DNA of 64,000 nt from Microglena sp. YARC (GCA_022414725.1 CM039462.1:115089613-115153612); one strand, 5' to 3'. Shown: positions 51,410-62,560, counted from the stretch's first letter. The notes: generated by a model not told the origin, from the letters alone. A program made the numbers and translations.

Positions 51410-53125
51410 TTAATTGAAAGTAATGTCTCTGGCGTCAAAAATTTTGTGTGAGGAGTCTACCACTCTGTAGGCTTTTCTTGAATCTGAGTATCCAATGAGT
51501 CTGGTAATTTTGGCTGAAGGTGAGAACTTGAAAGCTCTTGACTTAGGTTGGACATGAACATAAGCTGTGCAGCCAATGGTCCTGAGGTGATCTATCTTAG
51601 GCTTGGTGCCATGGAACAGTTCATAGGGTGTTTTGTTGGATTCAGAGGTAGGGGAGAGGTTCCTGAGGATGCTTGCATTTTTGACCATTTCTGCCCAGTA
51701 CCTGTTGGGGAATTTGGATGAAAGGAGGAGGGCTGTGGATCTGTCATGCAAAGTTCTGTTAAGGCGCTCTGCTGCACCATTGGTGGATGGGTTTCCTGGG
51801 ACTGTGAAGTTGAGGGTGATTCCTTTTCTTTTGCACCAATTTTTGAATCTGTTGCAAATGTATTCTGATCCATTGTCACAGAAAATGGTCCCAATTTTGT
51901 TTTGGGTGAGGACTTCATACCGTTCGAGCTTAGTGATGGTAGCACTGGCTACTGCATCTTTAGTTTTGTGGAATGTAACAATGGAGTATTTGGAGAAATC
52001 ATCTAGAATGCCTTGGAAGTAGAGGCTTCCATTGAGGCTAGGTATTTTCATCTTTCCACTCATGTCAATGTGGATGATGCCCATGGGTCTGGTAGCTCTG
52101 CTGTGAGATGTGGGGTAGGGGTTTTTGTCCATTTTAGAAAGAATGCAGATCTCACAGGTTTGCTTACTCATTTTGTTGAATGCAGATGGGGTGATGTCGT
52201 TTCCAATGACCATATCTTCTGAAGCCATTCTTGCTAAAGAACTGTAGGCTAGATGTCCTAGTCTGATGTGTTGGAGTTCAGCTGTCATAGGGGTCTTCCT
52301 AGAGACGGCTGCCAGGGCTACAGCTGTAGTGTACTCTGATCCTCTGATCAGTGTAGGATCATGTTTGACTACAGGGACTAGGTATAGGTTACGTTTCTTT
52401 GGTCCTGAGATGATGACTTTGTTGTTGATGGTCATGGTGCCTTCGTGAGAGTTGAATTGGATTTCCATGTTGGGTACATTATTGATAGCTGATGCCATTG
52501 AGAACAAGTTGGGAGTACTCTGGTCTGAGTTTAGGTGGAAATTTAGGAGTTTGTGAAGTTTTCCATTTTCTCCTCTGATTAGGGCTGTGCCAGACTTCGT
52601 AATGTAGGAATGGCCAGAGGCGGTGAGGACTTTTATAGGGTTTATGTCTTTGATGTCGTATAGGAGGCTGGGAATCCTGGGATCTCCAGTCATGTGTGAG
52701 GTGGCACCTGTGTCCATGATCCAGTTTTTGTATATGCTACGGGTATGTTTGGTTGCATTCAGAGCATAATGAGTACTGGTGTTGTTGTCTGGCTGTGGTG
52801 TTTTCTGTTGAGGACTCGTGCTGGTGTCTTTGATCGGCCATGGGAATGGCCAAGGATCTGTGTAAGGGTCCTTGACGTTCTGAAAGTACCAGTCTCCATA
52901 AACATCTTGGAGCCAGTACATTAGGACTGTAGACATGTGGGAACTGTACTGTACTCTGAGTGCAGGGGACATGTGGTGCAAGATGTAGACTTTAGATCTG
53001 TACTTAATTTCATGTGGGGGCATATCTATACTCTCTTCTGGTGTTCCAGCGGGGTGCCTAGCAATCAGATTCTGCAACTGAGATCCTTTTCCTTCGGTTG
53101 TTGCGGCGGCAACTGTAGAAGGCAC
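51410..53125 (-). CDS. Copia pol, part 1: protease and integrase
   Basis: 571 codons. Aspartic protease motif WIMDTGATSHM (near residue 135), GAG-pre-integrase zinc site HIRLGH...CEIC, then the integrase core with IHIDMSG, DDFSKYS, FCDNGSEY and NGAAERLNRTL (DD35E pattern). The N-terminal ~100 residues may be remnant gag. It ends at TAA (51410-51412); the next part lies in the same frame. Transposon function, copying of the element through an RNA intermediate. Confidence 0.85.
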   Translation of the reverse strand: MPSTVAAATTEGKGSQLQNLIARHPAGTPEESIDMPPHEIKYRSKVYILHHMSPALRVQYSSHMSTVLMYWLQDVYGDWYFQNVKDPYTDPWPFPWPIKDTSTSPQQKTPQPDNNTSTHYALNATKHTRSIYKNWIMDTGATSHMTGDPRIPSLLYDIKDINPIKVLTASGHSYITKSGTALIRGENGKLHKLLNFHLNSDQSTPNLFSMASAINNVPNMEIQFNSHEGTMTINNKVIISGPKKRNLYLVPVVKHDPTLIRGSEYTTAVALAAVSRKTPMTAELQHIRLGHLAYSSLARMASEDMVIGNDITPSAFNKMSKQTCEICILSKMDKNPYPTSHSRATRPMGIIHIDMSGKMKIPSLNGSLYFQGILDDFSKYSIVTFHKTKDAVASATITKLERYEVLTQNKIGTIFCDNGSEYICNRFKNWCKRKGITLNFTVPGNPSTNGAAERLNRTLHDRSTALLLSSKFPNRYWAEMVKNASILRNLSPTSESNKTPYELFHGTKPKIDHLRTIGCTAYVHVQPKSRAFKFSPSAKITRLIGYSDSRKAYRVVDSSHKIFDARDITFN

Positions 53126-53476
53126 TGCAGGTGCGCGGGAGCTCGGGATCTACGGACAGGGTAACAGGCTTGATGCGCTCAAGTCTGTTGCAGTGGAACA
53201 CGTTGCGGCGTTGATGAGCGATAACCTTTAGCTTTCCGGAGTAACATGTCTTGAGCACTCTCACAGGGAATGGACTAGGGCGTGTGCTTACAATCGTGAT
53301 AGCATGTCAGGCGACATGGCAGGTATAAGAAGGGAAAGGCGACAGTACCTCAGGGTACTGCCGCCAGTAGGTGCCGGCCCTAGCGGGCAGAGGCACTACT
53401 ACGGAAGCTTCCAGGCAGAGGGCCTGGAGCACTAGGACACACTAGCTGGACCGGGAGAACCGGTCTATAACAGTAG

Positions 53477-53599
53477 GTGGAAGAAGATGAAACGCATTTC
53501 ATGTTCGAATGTCCTTCATACTCTGAGAATACAAAAATGTTTTTTGAGAAACTGGGAAGTGAGTCTGTGTTGGTTGGTAGAGACTACATCGCAGCATGA
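53477..53599 (+). pseudogene. LINE reverse transcriptase C-terminus, fragment
   Basis: Forty codons starting EEDETHFMFECPSYSE and ending in TGA. H-x4-C-P-x-Y is the zinc-knuckle tail of many non-LTR retrotransposon RTs (ExHFLFxCPxY). The copia element lies directly beside it and may have cut it. A LINE in this genome would supply the machinery for the SINEs. Confidence 0.55.
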
Positions 53600-54096
53600 G
53601 GCTGGTAATTAATCATGAACTTGAAATTGTTTACAACGCTTCAGCCAGCAATTTGGCTGCTCGCCGTCTTCAGCAGTATTTGCTTTATCAGGAATCATTA
53701 TGATCATGAATTATTTGAAGGATGTTTATATCTTATAACCGCATTTAAAAAGCGATGATAATCGCACAATTAAATTGTCACTGTAGCAGGAACTGAGGGC
53801 CTCTGTCGGTTAAACAATTGTTTGGGGTTCAGAACTTCCATCAATGTTTTTTTCTTTTTAAGCCCTTCCTATCACGGTTGGGTAAGTCCTTTTAGCCTAC
53901 CCCTGGACTGTAACAACATGCATACACGTATACTGTACTCGGCCTGAATACGGTGAGCAGTCTCCATTATATCTGAGGGGGGAGGGCTGGGGGTGGGAGG
54001 CTGCTTACACCCTTGGGCAGCTCAAAGCTGGAGGGACCAGTGCTAAACATGGGCTAGTTCAGACATGCATGGTTGCCTCACTCACTCCTCACTATC
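53600..54096. other. Intergenic with Rep-A
   Basis: CAGCCAGCAATTTGGCTGCTC at 53641-53661 (SINE target sequence, see 31019), then a long Rep-A copy (53775-53930, minus sense, TGTCGGTTAAACAATTG ... CCTGGACTGTAACA). Nothing else seen. Confidence 0.55.
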
Positions 54097-54474
54097 CTAA
54101 TCAAGTATCGCATAATCCGATACCTGGGCGCGACAAACAGGGCATTTGGATGACTTTGCCAGCACCTTATCACAGCAGCGAGAGCACATGATAACATGGC
54201 GACAGGGCTGCAAGTACACGTTCCGCTCCCTGTCCAAACACACAACACATAGCTGATCATCATCATCATCATCATCACCCTCCCCTGCAGTTTGCTGCTG
54301 CAACAGATGCTTCTCTGCATCCTTGCCCTCACGCTCAGACACCTGATCAGCTGCTAGCTGCTCTTCTTTGCTCTTCCCCTTCTTCTTCCCCTTCTGCCTC
54401 TGCTTCTTCTCCTTCTTTGCCACAGCCTTGGCCTCCTTCATAGATTTCTCCCTCTCTTCCTCTTCCAACAGTTC
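54097..54474 (-). CDS. RING finger exon of the ARM-RING gene
   Basis: After CACTTTCAG on the minus strand: ELLEEEEREKSMKEAKAVAK, a basic coiled coil, poly-Asp, then a complete C3HC4 RING (CVVC, CRH, C, CC, CPVC) and stop TAG at 54097. The eight zinc ligands are all present, so this exon could be functional. Confidence 0.8.
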   Translation of the reverse strand, partial: ELLEEEEREKSMKEAKAVAKKEKKQRQKGKKKGKSKEEQLAADQVSEREGKDAEKHLLQQQTAGEGDDDDDDDQLCVVCLDRERNVYLQPCRHVIMCSRCCDKVLAKSSKCPVCRAQVSDYAILD

Positions 54475-54682
54475 CTGAAAGTGTGTGAACAAATTCCTTT
54501 ATTTCTTTCTTCCTTCTGTGTGTGTGTTTGTGTGTGTCCACATCTCTTAATCAGCACTATCCTACGCCTTCCTATAGTCATGCTCTGATTATGATACCAC
54601 CATGATCAGCGCCAGATGAAGGAATTAATTATGTTAGGCCCTCCTGATATTGGTGAGGAAGATATTGGCCTTTTAAGCCAAT

Positions 54683-54721
<39 letters not shown>

Positions 54722-57700
54722 AAGGTTAAAAAATGTAACTTCATAGCATGGGTTCGAAAAAATACTTCCTGATGGCCGCCTGGGCCCTCCTGAAATGCAT
54801 AGCACTCTATCCATATCCAGGTCCACAACCCCATCACAACCAACACCACCATCATTGCTGTCATCACCGCGACCATTACAATCGCCATCATCACCATCAC
54901 AACAACCACTATCACCCGCATTGTTGCCGTCGCCACCACCACCACCACCACCATTATTGTTGCCATCACCACCACCACCACCACCATCATTCTTGTCATC
55001 CGCCCACCCCCATCCCCATCCACACCATCACCATGCCATCAAAATACCATGAACTCTCACCTGCATAAGCTTGTCTGAGTCCACAGGCTCCGCAACAGAA
55101 GTGGTGGCCCCGCGATGCCCAAGCACAGATGTTGAACTGCCCTCATGTGGAGACGGTCCCTTCAAACGCTTACTCTTGGATACACAATTCCGGCACAAGC
55201 ATACGTCCCGCAACGACTCGTGGAGCATGTCCAGCTTCTCCTGCACGTTTGGTCGGGTGCTACTAGCAGCCCGGACTGCCATAAGAGGAGGACCGATACC
55301 AGCCACAGCCAGCTCTCTCCGAATGCTAGGACTTATAGAAGCAATATGGCTTAGAGCACTTGCCGCCCCAACCAGCGCTTGCTCCAGAGAATTGACTCGC
55401 AACAATGTAATCAGGGGGAGGAAGAGCGTTGCAGATGTAAAGACGGCACGGACATGAGGATCAGACAATAGTGTCGTGACAATCAATGATGCTGAAGCTG
55501 CCATCGATGTATGAGTCATCAATCCCACCAAGGGAGTGATGGCACCGGCAGCAGCCATAAGTTTCCTGGTGTAAGTACTACATACTGCTATTTGTATAAG
55601 AGATTTCACTGCCACCTCTTGCAAACCGAGTGAGCCTTCGGCGGACAATAATGCCAACAGGGGGGGAATGGCGCCGGCAGATGCCGCCTTGCCCTGATTT
55701 CCAAGGTTGTTACAGACTAGACACAGAAGTACAGTGGCTGCTCTTTCCTGAACATCCTCCGGAGTGCTGGCAGACAACAATGCCACCAGGGGGGGGATGG
55801 CGCCGGCAGATGCCACCTTGCCCTGATTGCCAAGGTTCAACTTGCCCTGATTGCCAAGTTTATCATAGACAAGACACAGAAGTACAGTGGCTGCTCTTTC
55901 CTGAACATTCACCGGAGTGCTGGCAGACAACAATGCCACCAAGGGGAGAATTGCATCTGCAGATGCCACCTTGCCCTGGTTGCAAGCGTTGTTGGCAACT
56001 AGACTTTCAAGAGTGGATGCTGCCTGTTCCTGCACCAGTGGCGGGCTGCTAGCTGACAACAATGCTACCAGAAGTGGAATGGCTCCTGCAGATGCCACCT
56101 TGCCCTGGTTGCAAGCATTGAAGACAAACAGACTTTCAAGAGCGGATGCTGCCTGCTCCTGCACCAGTGGCGGGCTGCTAGCTGATAACAGTGCCACCAG
56201 AAGTGGAATGGCACCTGCAGATGCCACCTTGCCCTGGTTGTCAAAGTTGTTGGCAACTAGACTTCAAAGAGCGCCTGCTGCCTGCTCCATTACCAGTGGA
56301 GGGCTCCTAGCTGACAACAATGCCACCAGAGGTGGAATGGCACCGGCAGATGCCACCTTGCCCTGAATGCCAGGGTTGTTGTAGACTAGATTCCGAAGTA
56401 CATTCGCTGCTCTTTCCTGAACGTGTGCCGGAGTGCTGGCAGACAACAATGCCACCAAGGGAAGAATTGCATCTGCAGATGCCACCTTGCCCTGGTTGCA
56501 AGAATGGTTGTAAAAGATACTTTTAAGAGTGAATGCTGCCTGCTCTTGCACCAGTGGCGGGCTGCTAGCTGACAACAATGCCACCAGAGGTGGGATGGCA
56601 CCTGCAGATGCCACCTTGCCCTGATTGCAAGCATTATTGGCAACTAGACTTTCAAGAGCGGATGCTGCGTGCTCCTGCACCAGTGGCGGGCTGCTAGCTG
56701 ACAACAATGCCATCAAGGGGGGAATGGCACCTGCAGATGCCACCTTGCCCTGGTTGCAAGCATTGTTGTCAACTAGACAGTCAAGAGCGTATGCTGCCCC
56801 CTTCTGCACCAGTGGCGGGCTGCTAGCTGACAAAAATGCCACCAGAGGTGGAATGGTACCTGCAGATGCCACCTTGCCCTGATTGCCACGGTTGTCATTG
56901 ACTAGATTCACAAGGAGAGTGGCTGATATTTCCAGAACATACGCCGGAGTGCTGGCAGACAACAATGCCACTAGGGGGGGGATGGCGCCGGCAGATGCCA
57001 CCTTGCCCTGATTGCCACAGTTGTCTTTGACTAGACACACAAGTGCAGTGGCTGCTATTTTCTGAACATTCGCCGGAGTGCTGGCGGACAACAATGCCAC
57101 CAAAGGGAGAATTGCATCTGCAGATGCCACCTTGCCCTGGGTGTCAGGGTTGTTGGCTACTAGACTTGCAAGAGCGCCTGCTGCCTGCTCCTGCACCAGT
57201 GGCGGGCTGCTAGCTGACAACAATGCCACCAGATGCGGAATGGCACCTGCAGATGCCACCTTGGCCTGATTGCCACGGTTGTCATTGACTAGATTCGCAA
57301 GGAGAGTGGCTGATATTTCCAGGACATGTGCCGGAGTGCTGGCAGACAACAATGCCACTATGGGGGGGGATGGCGCCGGCAGATGCCACCTTGCCCTGAT
57401 TGCCACGGTTGTCTTGGATTAGACACACAAGTGCAGTGGCTGCTATTTTCTGAACATTCGCCGGAGTGCTGGCGGACAACAATGCCACCAAAGGGAGAAT
57501 TGCATCTGCAGATGCCACCTTGCCCTGGGTGTCAGGGTTGTTGGCAACTAGACTTGCAAGAGCACGTGCTGCCTGCTCCTGCACCAGTGGCGGGCTGCTA
57601 GCTGACAACAATGCCACCAGAGGTAAAATGGCACCTGCAGATGCCACTTTTTCCTGGTTCTCACGGTTCTTCTCAACTAGGCTTGAAACTAGTCTGACAC

Positions 57701-58796
57701 ACTCTACTTGCCACAGCACACTTGTCTGAGTGTTGGTGGACAACAATATCACCAAGTGCGGAATGGCACCGGCAGACGCCACCTTGCCCTGGTAGTCAGG
57801 GTGGTTGGCAACTAGACTTGCAAGAGCGCGTGCTGCCTGCTTTATCGCAAGGAGCCCACTGCTAGCTGACAACAATGCCACCAGAAGTGGAATGGCACCT
57901 GCAGATGCCACCTTGCCCTGGTTGCAAGCATTGTTGGCAACTAGACTTTCAAGAGCGGATGCTGCCTGATCCTGCACCAGTGGCGGGCTGCTAGCTGATA
58001 ACAGTGCCACCAGAGGTGGAATGGCACCTCCAGACGCCACCTTGCCCTGGTTGCTGGGGTTGTCGCAAACTAGATTTGAAAGAGCATACGCTGCATGCGC
58101 CTGCACATGTGCTAGAATACCGGAAGACATCAACGTCAGTAAGAGGGGAATGGCACGTGCATAAGCCACCTTGCCTTGGTTGTCAGCGTTGTTGGCAACA
58201 ATTCCAGCATAGATTCCAACAATAATTCCAGCAATGATTCCAGCTATGATTCCAACATAGATTCCAACAAGAATTCCAAAAAGGATACCAACTGTAATTC
58301 CAACAATGATACCAACAATGATTCCATGAGCATATGCAGTGCTGGCAGACAACAATGCAACCAAGGAAGGAATTGCACCGGCAGATGCCACCTTACCCTG
58401 GTTGTCAGGGTTGTTGGCGACTAATTTTGCCAGAGCATATGCTGCCTCGCTCTGCACAGGGCCCGGAGTGCTGGCTCACAACAATGCCACCAAGAAGGGA
58501 ATGGCACCGGCAGCAGCCACCTTGCCCTGGTTGTCAGAGTTATCAAGGGCTATGTAACGAAGCGCCCTCACTACACCCTGCTGTATGACTGATGGTGTGT
58601 CCACCGACAACAAGGCCACAAGGTGGGGAATGGCACCCGCGTCAGCTACCTTGGTGCTATCTTTCAATGCAAGAGCCTCGAGATTACGTGCTCTAATTCT
58701 CTTGTCATTCAGTTTGGATGTAGGACTAATTCTCAAGATGTTGCAGAGAATTTTATTGTCGCCAGGTTGATCGTGCAAGTCCTCCCTGGCAGCCAT
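54097..58796 (-). CDS. Armadillo-repeat protein with C-terminal RING finger
   Basis: Starts at ATG 58796 (MAAREDLHDQPGD). The first exon, 58796-55061, codes about 25 tandem ARM repeats of 41-42 residues of the form NQGKVASAGAIPPLVALLSA, then a Cys-containing helical tail. Exon 2 (54474-54097, phase 0) has a Lys/Glu-rich coiled coil and a C3HC4 RING: CVVCLDR...CRHVIMC-x2-CC...CPVCRAQV. RING proteins with ARM repeats are ubiquitin E3 ligases in plants and protists; targets unknown. Disruptions: in-frame TGA at 58476-58478, a one-base insertion at 57361, in-frame TGA at 56264-56266. Either a decaying gene or assembly errors in repeats. A hydrophobic tetrapeptide insert lies at 58195-58330. Confidence 0.75.
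54475..55060. repeat. ARM-RING intron: G run and CCACCATCATCAC tracts
   Basis: 36-base G run at 54685-54720, the longest in the window, and (CAC/CAT)n at 54830-55035. Acceptor and donor on the minus strand fit (GTGAGA at 55055-55060, TTTCAG at 54475-54480). Confidence 0.8.
58195..58335 (-). repeat. 12-bp in-frame minisatellite coding G-I-x-V/A tetrapeptides
   Basis: Within the ARM repeats, eleven 12-bp units (ATTGTTGGAATC-like on the minus strand) code GIIVGIIVGITV and so on, about 45 hydrophobic residues with Gly every fourth position. It interrupts an ARM repeat at STAYAHG and rejoins at GIVANNADNQGK, keeping the frame. Confidence 0.8.
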
Positions 58797-58799
58797 ACC

Positions 58800-59195
58800 G
58801 ATAGTTACCGGTAAGCAGAGGATGCTTACCGGTAATGATAGTTGGTAAGGATAGTTACCGGTAAGCAGAGGATGCTTACCGGTAATGATAGTTGGTAAGG
58901 ATAGTTACCGGTAAGCAGAGGATGCTTACCGGTAATGATAGTTGGTAAGGATAGTTACCGGTAAGCAGAGGATGCTTACCGGTAATGATAGTTGGTAAGG
59001 ATAGTTACCGGTAAGCAGAGGATGCTTACCGGTAATGATACTTGGTAAGGATAGTTACCGGAAAGCAGAGGTATATGATATGCTTACCGGTAATGATAGT
59101 TGGTAAGGATAGTTACCGGTAAGCAGAGGTATATGATATGCTTACCGGTAATGATACTTGGTAAGGATAGTTACCGGTAAGCAAAGGATGCTTGT
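58800..59195. repeat. 50-bp hairpin minisatellite upstream of the ARM-RING gene
   Basis: Seven and a half units (58804, 58854, 58904, 58954, 59004, 59054, 59112, 59170) of GTTACCGGTAAGCAGAGGAT + GCTTACCGGTAATGATAGTT + GGTAAGGATA. Each contains the inverted repeat TACCGGTAAGC/GCTTACCGGTA. Units 6 and 7 carry an extra TATATGAT. It begins four bases before the start codon of the ARM-RING gene. Confidence 0.9.
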
Positions 59196-60170
59196 AGGTG
59201 GTAAATCTCACGAGCCTGGGATGGATACTGAAAGAGAGGCTGAAGCCAATCTTGTCCAACACAGTGCTGCTGACCTGCGTGCAGACATAGAATGGGGGTT
59301 GTGTTGTATATGTGGCATGGAAGTACGGAAAGCAAGGGAGCCATGCACGCAGTATAGATGATAAATACGCACATGTCCCACCCCTACATGAGTAATCAAC
59401 ACTTCAAGATTCCCAGTAAATGGTGATTCCCAGTTAATGATGATTTAATAATATTGTAGAATTAAATTATCACTGTAGCACGAACTCAGGGCCCCCGTCG
59501 GTTAAACAATTGTTTGGGGCTCAGTTCATCAGTGCTTTTTCTATTTAAGCCCTTCCTTTACGGTTGGGCAAGTCCCTTTAGCCTATTTGGCCTACCCCTA
59601 GACTGTAACATACATACATACAAATGGTGGTTAGTGGCTGTCCATATTATCTGAATGTCTATCATAGAGCTGATACGACGTTCTCAGCCCATGCATAGAT
59701 ACTCCTGAACACTGTCAGAAGTGAGCTGCTTACAAACTTATGCTTCTGACAACTCCATGCTAGGCTGGTTGTCTTTTCATCGGCAGATGATCAGCAGATA
59801 GGTGCAAAAATTGAGGGGCGCAAGGGCAACACTTCAGTGTTATCGATCTGCCAGATTAACCTGGCAGAAAAGGAAGGAAGACATTACAAGGCAGCATGAT
59901 GGACCTATGGTGGTGCTCATCCTCAACGAACTGAGGGGCGCAAGCAACGGGGGGACAACTTGTAACCAAAATGACCCCATCATCCAACTTTGTAGATATC
60001 ATAGATAGGATGAAGAATCCGGTTTTATTTCTTAATTTGGCCCAGTAGAAAATAAGTAATGGTCCTTTAAAGTTTGGGGCCGCGGGGAGGAGGGGGGGGG
60101 GGGGGGCGAGGGAAAAATCTGATATTTTCAAAATTAGGTACTTTTCAGGCACTTTTTCCACCCTCAGAAT
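59196..60170. other. Intergenic: Rep-A copy and a duplicated block
   Basis: Rep-A (full-length, minus sense) at 59465-59620 with CATA tail. 59816-59935 (GGGCGCAAGGGCAACACTTC ... GGTGCTCATCCTCAACGAA) is duplicated at 60742-60860. G run at 60090-60104. No gene recognised. Confidence 0.55.
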
Positions 60171-61020
60171 GACATGGGAGTCGAACTAGGGTGTTCCTCA
60201 ACTAAATACCAGTCAATCTATGCTATTGGGGAGAGATCCACCACATATTATGCCCAGGGCAGAGGGGGGGGGGGGGGGGGGGGGAGTCTCTCTCTCTCTC
60301 TCTCTCTCTCCACACACAAACAACGCCCTAACCAACACGTGTACAACAACGTACAGAGCGAGACATCATGGTAGTTCATTGCTTCTTTTTATTCCCTTCC
60401 CTGATTATTGAAGAGTATTGAAGGTGGGCACATTAGGGGCCAAGGGGCCATGACCCCCAAGCCCCACCAAACAATGTAACACTGATGATGACGAGTTTCT
60501 ATGTTTCAAACATTACCAGTGGTCTCTAGACCAACCTCAATGGATAGGCCTTTGAAAACCCTGTATAATGAGCATAATTAAACACCATAACACTCAGTGG
60601 CGGCTGAGATAGTGGCTGTGCAGTGGGTTCCGGAGCCGAGGGGGGGGGGGGGGGGCTGCAGAAGGGTGCCTAAGTGCCTTCACACTTTTTTGTGAAGGGG
60701 TCTTTCACTTTTTTGCCCCCCCCACCCCCACCCCCACCCTGGGCGCAAGGGCAACACTTCAGTGATATTGATCTTCCAGATTGACCTGGCAGAAAGGGAA
60801 GGAAGACCTTACGAGGCAGCATGATGATCGACCTATCGTGGTGCTCATTCTCAACGAACCAGGGCCAAGTCAGATTCAGGACTTCGGCTGCCAGAGCTGT
60901 GACAGAGTTGGATGATAATGAGTCGCTAATAATGGGTCACATGAAGGGTTTCTTCATTCCCTTACAGAGGAGCAGTCGCAGGAGGTGCAGTGTAGACTGC
61001 AGACGGTGTAGGATCTAGCT
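60171..61020. other. Intergenic: G runs, (CT)n, duplicated block
   Basis: G run 60264-60284 with (TC)n 60287-60312; G run 60638-60654; C-rich 60715-60740; second copy of the 59816 block at 60742-60860. No gene. Confidence 0.55.
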
Positions 61021-62310
61021 GATGCGACTCTTATATGACTGGGTAATGCCGGATAAAACTCGAAAAACAGTATGCGTCAATAGAGGCAGTGCTTCATGTA
61101 TTAGGGGCATCATGAGTACATAGAACCCGGACGTGCCCGGGGACGTGCCCCCATAGCACCGCTTATCTGGATACTAGCTGCGTTTACGCCGCAATGGACA
61201 AGATGATAGGCTGCGACCAGCGTAGTAAGGCGAGAAGCAAAAAAGGCTGAATATAAATAGCGCGCGAAGAGGTTTGTTAGGGGGAAATGCATGTATACCC
61301 AAGCAGGGGAACAAGTAGAAATCGGCTCTGATAAGGTACAAGATCCTGTCTAGCGCCAGAATAGATAGCTCTGTTCCTTAGATTCCTTCAGCTGACGACC
61401 AGGTTAATAAGATATTGGTACATTCTATTCGTCGGGTAAAGTTTCGTCGGCCCTGTCCGAAACCCAAAGATTCTTTCACCTTCCGATCGCTTCAAACTGT
61501 TTGCAGCCTGCACGACATTCCATGCAACCACAGTCAATGCCTTCTCATTCCCCAACTCAGCCCTCCTCTACTACTACCTTGGATTGCTTCCTTAATCCAC
61601 GCCGACTAGACGTACTGCTTTGGTGAGTTGTGTTTTCTTTTCAATTCCAGTCTGAAAATTCATCAATTCCTTAGTTACCGACCATAGACATGCATGTGCA
61701 GGCGCCCCATCCAAATATATTCCGTCTCCTGCATCTATAGAGCAAGCTTTTCGAACAGCCCAACGTGACAAAGCAAAAGGTGGGTCCAACCTCACGCAAT
61801 CTCATATCTGACATACCTCCAGGCGAAACCCTTCAGAACGCTAGATAGCGGGGGTATTGTTGCCGGAGTAGAGCTTGTACCTCCCATTCTTAGATTTGGA
61901 AGGGGTAGTAAGTTTGCTCTTGGATCGGGGGCGCTCGTAATTGTTCGTCTCGGGGCTAGACGGCTTGCTTTTATTTCCTGTCTATCTAACCAGGTAGTTC
62001 CGTCTTTCAGAAGTTCTCGGCTCGGGTCGGTGGATGCGAAAAAACGGCTCATGGCGCTGTCAAGGCGTGCTTTTCCCCCTAGATAACGATCGCTATCAGG
62101 CACCTGGTGGCTATCAGGGACAGCGTCTTGGCCTAAACAAAATCACCCCCTTGAGATCCGCATCCTGAATTCCTGACCTCGGAACTTCGACCCAAATCGC
62201 AACGCAGGGCGATCCAATGGCGCTGCTGACTCTTCCTCGCCTATTTATCGCGACGTACACCTCCCAACCCCGCCCGTCCATTCACCCAGGGTGCTAGGAG
62301 TTGTCTCGTG
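61021..62310. other. Non-repetitive block of different texture
   Basis: About 1.3 kb without microsatellites, homopolymers or known window repeats, of even base composition. Open frames 61415-61609 (plus) and 61792-62103 (minus, 103 codons) have no recognisable domain. It may be an organelle-derived or foreign insertion; I cannot tell. Confidence 0.3.
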
Positions 62311-62321
62311 CCCCCCCGTTG

Positions 62322-62355
62322 TTCTTCCCCCCCCCCCCCCCCCCCCCCCCCCCCC
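62322..62355. repeat. C run
   Basis: About 27 consecutive C between two copies of GTTGTTCT. Confidence 0.85.
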
Positions 62356-62516
62356 GTTGTTCTGCTCCCCTCATGTTCCCTGTGCCCCCCGTTGTCCTGC
62401 TCACCACATGTTCAGCGTACAACGGGTATCGGGTTCGGGCTGATCACAAAGCCACTGTGTTTTCTTCTTTTCCCTTCCGGAGCTCTAGAAAGCTGGGTGT
62501 ATGCTCGCAGTTGCAG

Positions 62517-62560
62517 ACCAGGGGTAGCCAATTAGGCTATCAGGACTTGCCCAACCTCGA
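62517..62560 (+). repeat. Rep-A fragment
   Basis: CCAGGGGTAGCCAATTAGGC + TATCAGGACTTGCCCAACC, the core of Rep-A without tail. Confidence 0.65.

Larger units (their letters stand above)
48601..53472 (-). mobile_element. Ty1/copia retrotransposon
   Basis: About 4.9 kb, minus orientation: partial 5' LTR at 53430-53472, pol-type frame 53125-49331 in copia order (protease, integrase, RT, RNase H), polypurine tract and 3' LTR at the left. The two LTRs share only 43 bp (TGTTATAGACC...CCTAGTG), so the 5' end is rearranged or deleted; flanks CACCA and GTAGG are not a target duplication. No gag with zinc knuckle recognised. Confidence 0.85.

Noticed and set aside
58800..59195. Regularly spaced repeats resembling a CRISPR array
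   Set aside because: Repeat and spacer are both conserved, the host is eukaryotic, and no cas genes exist; it is a plain tandem repeat.
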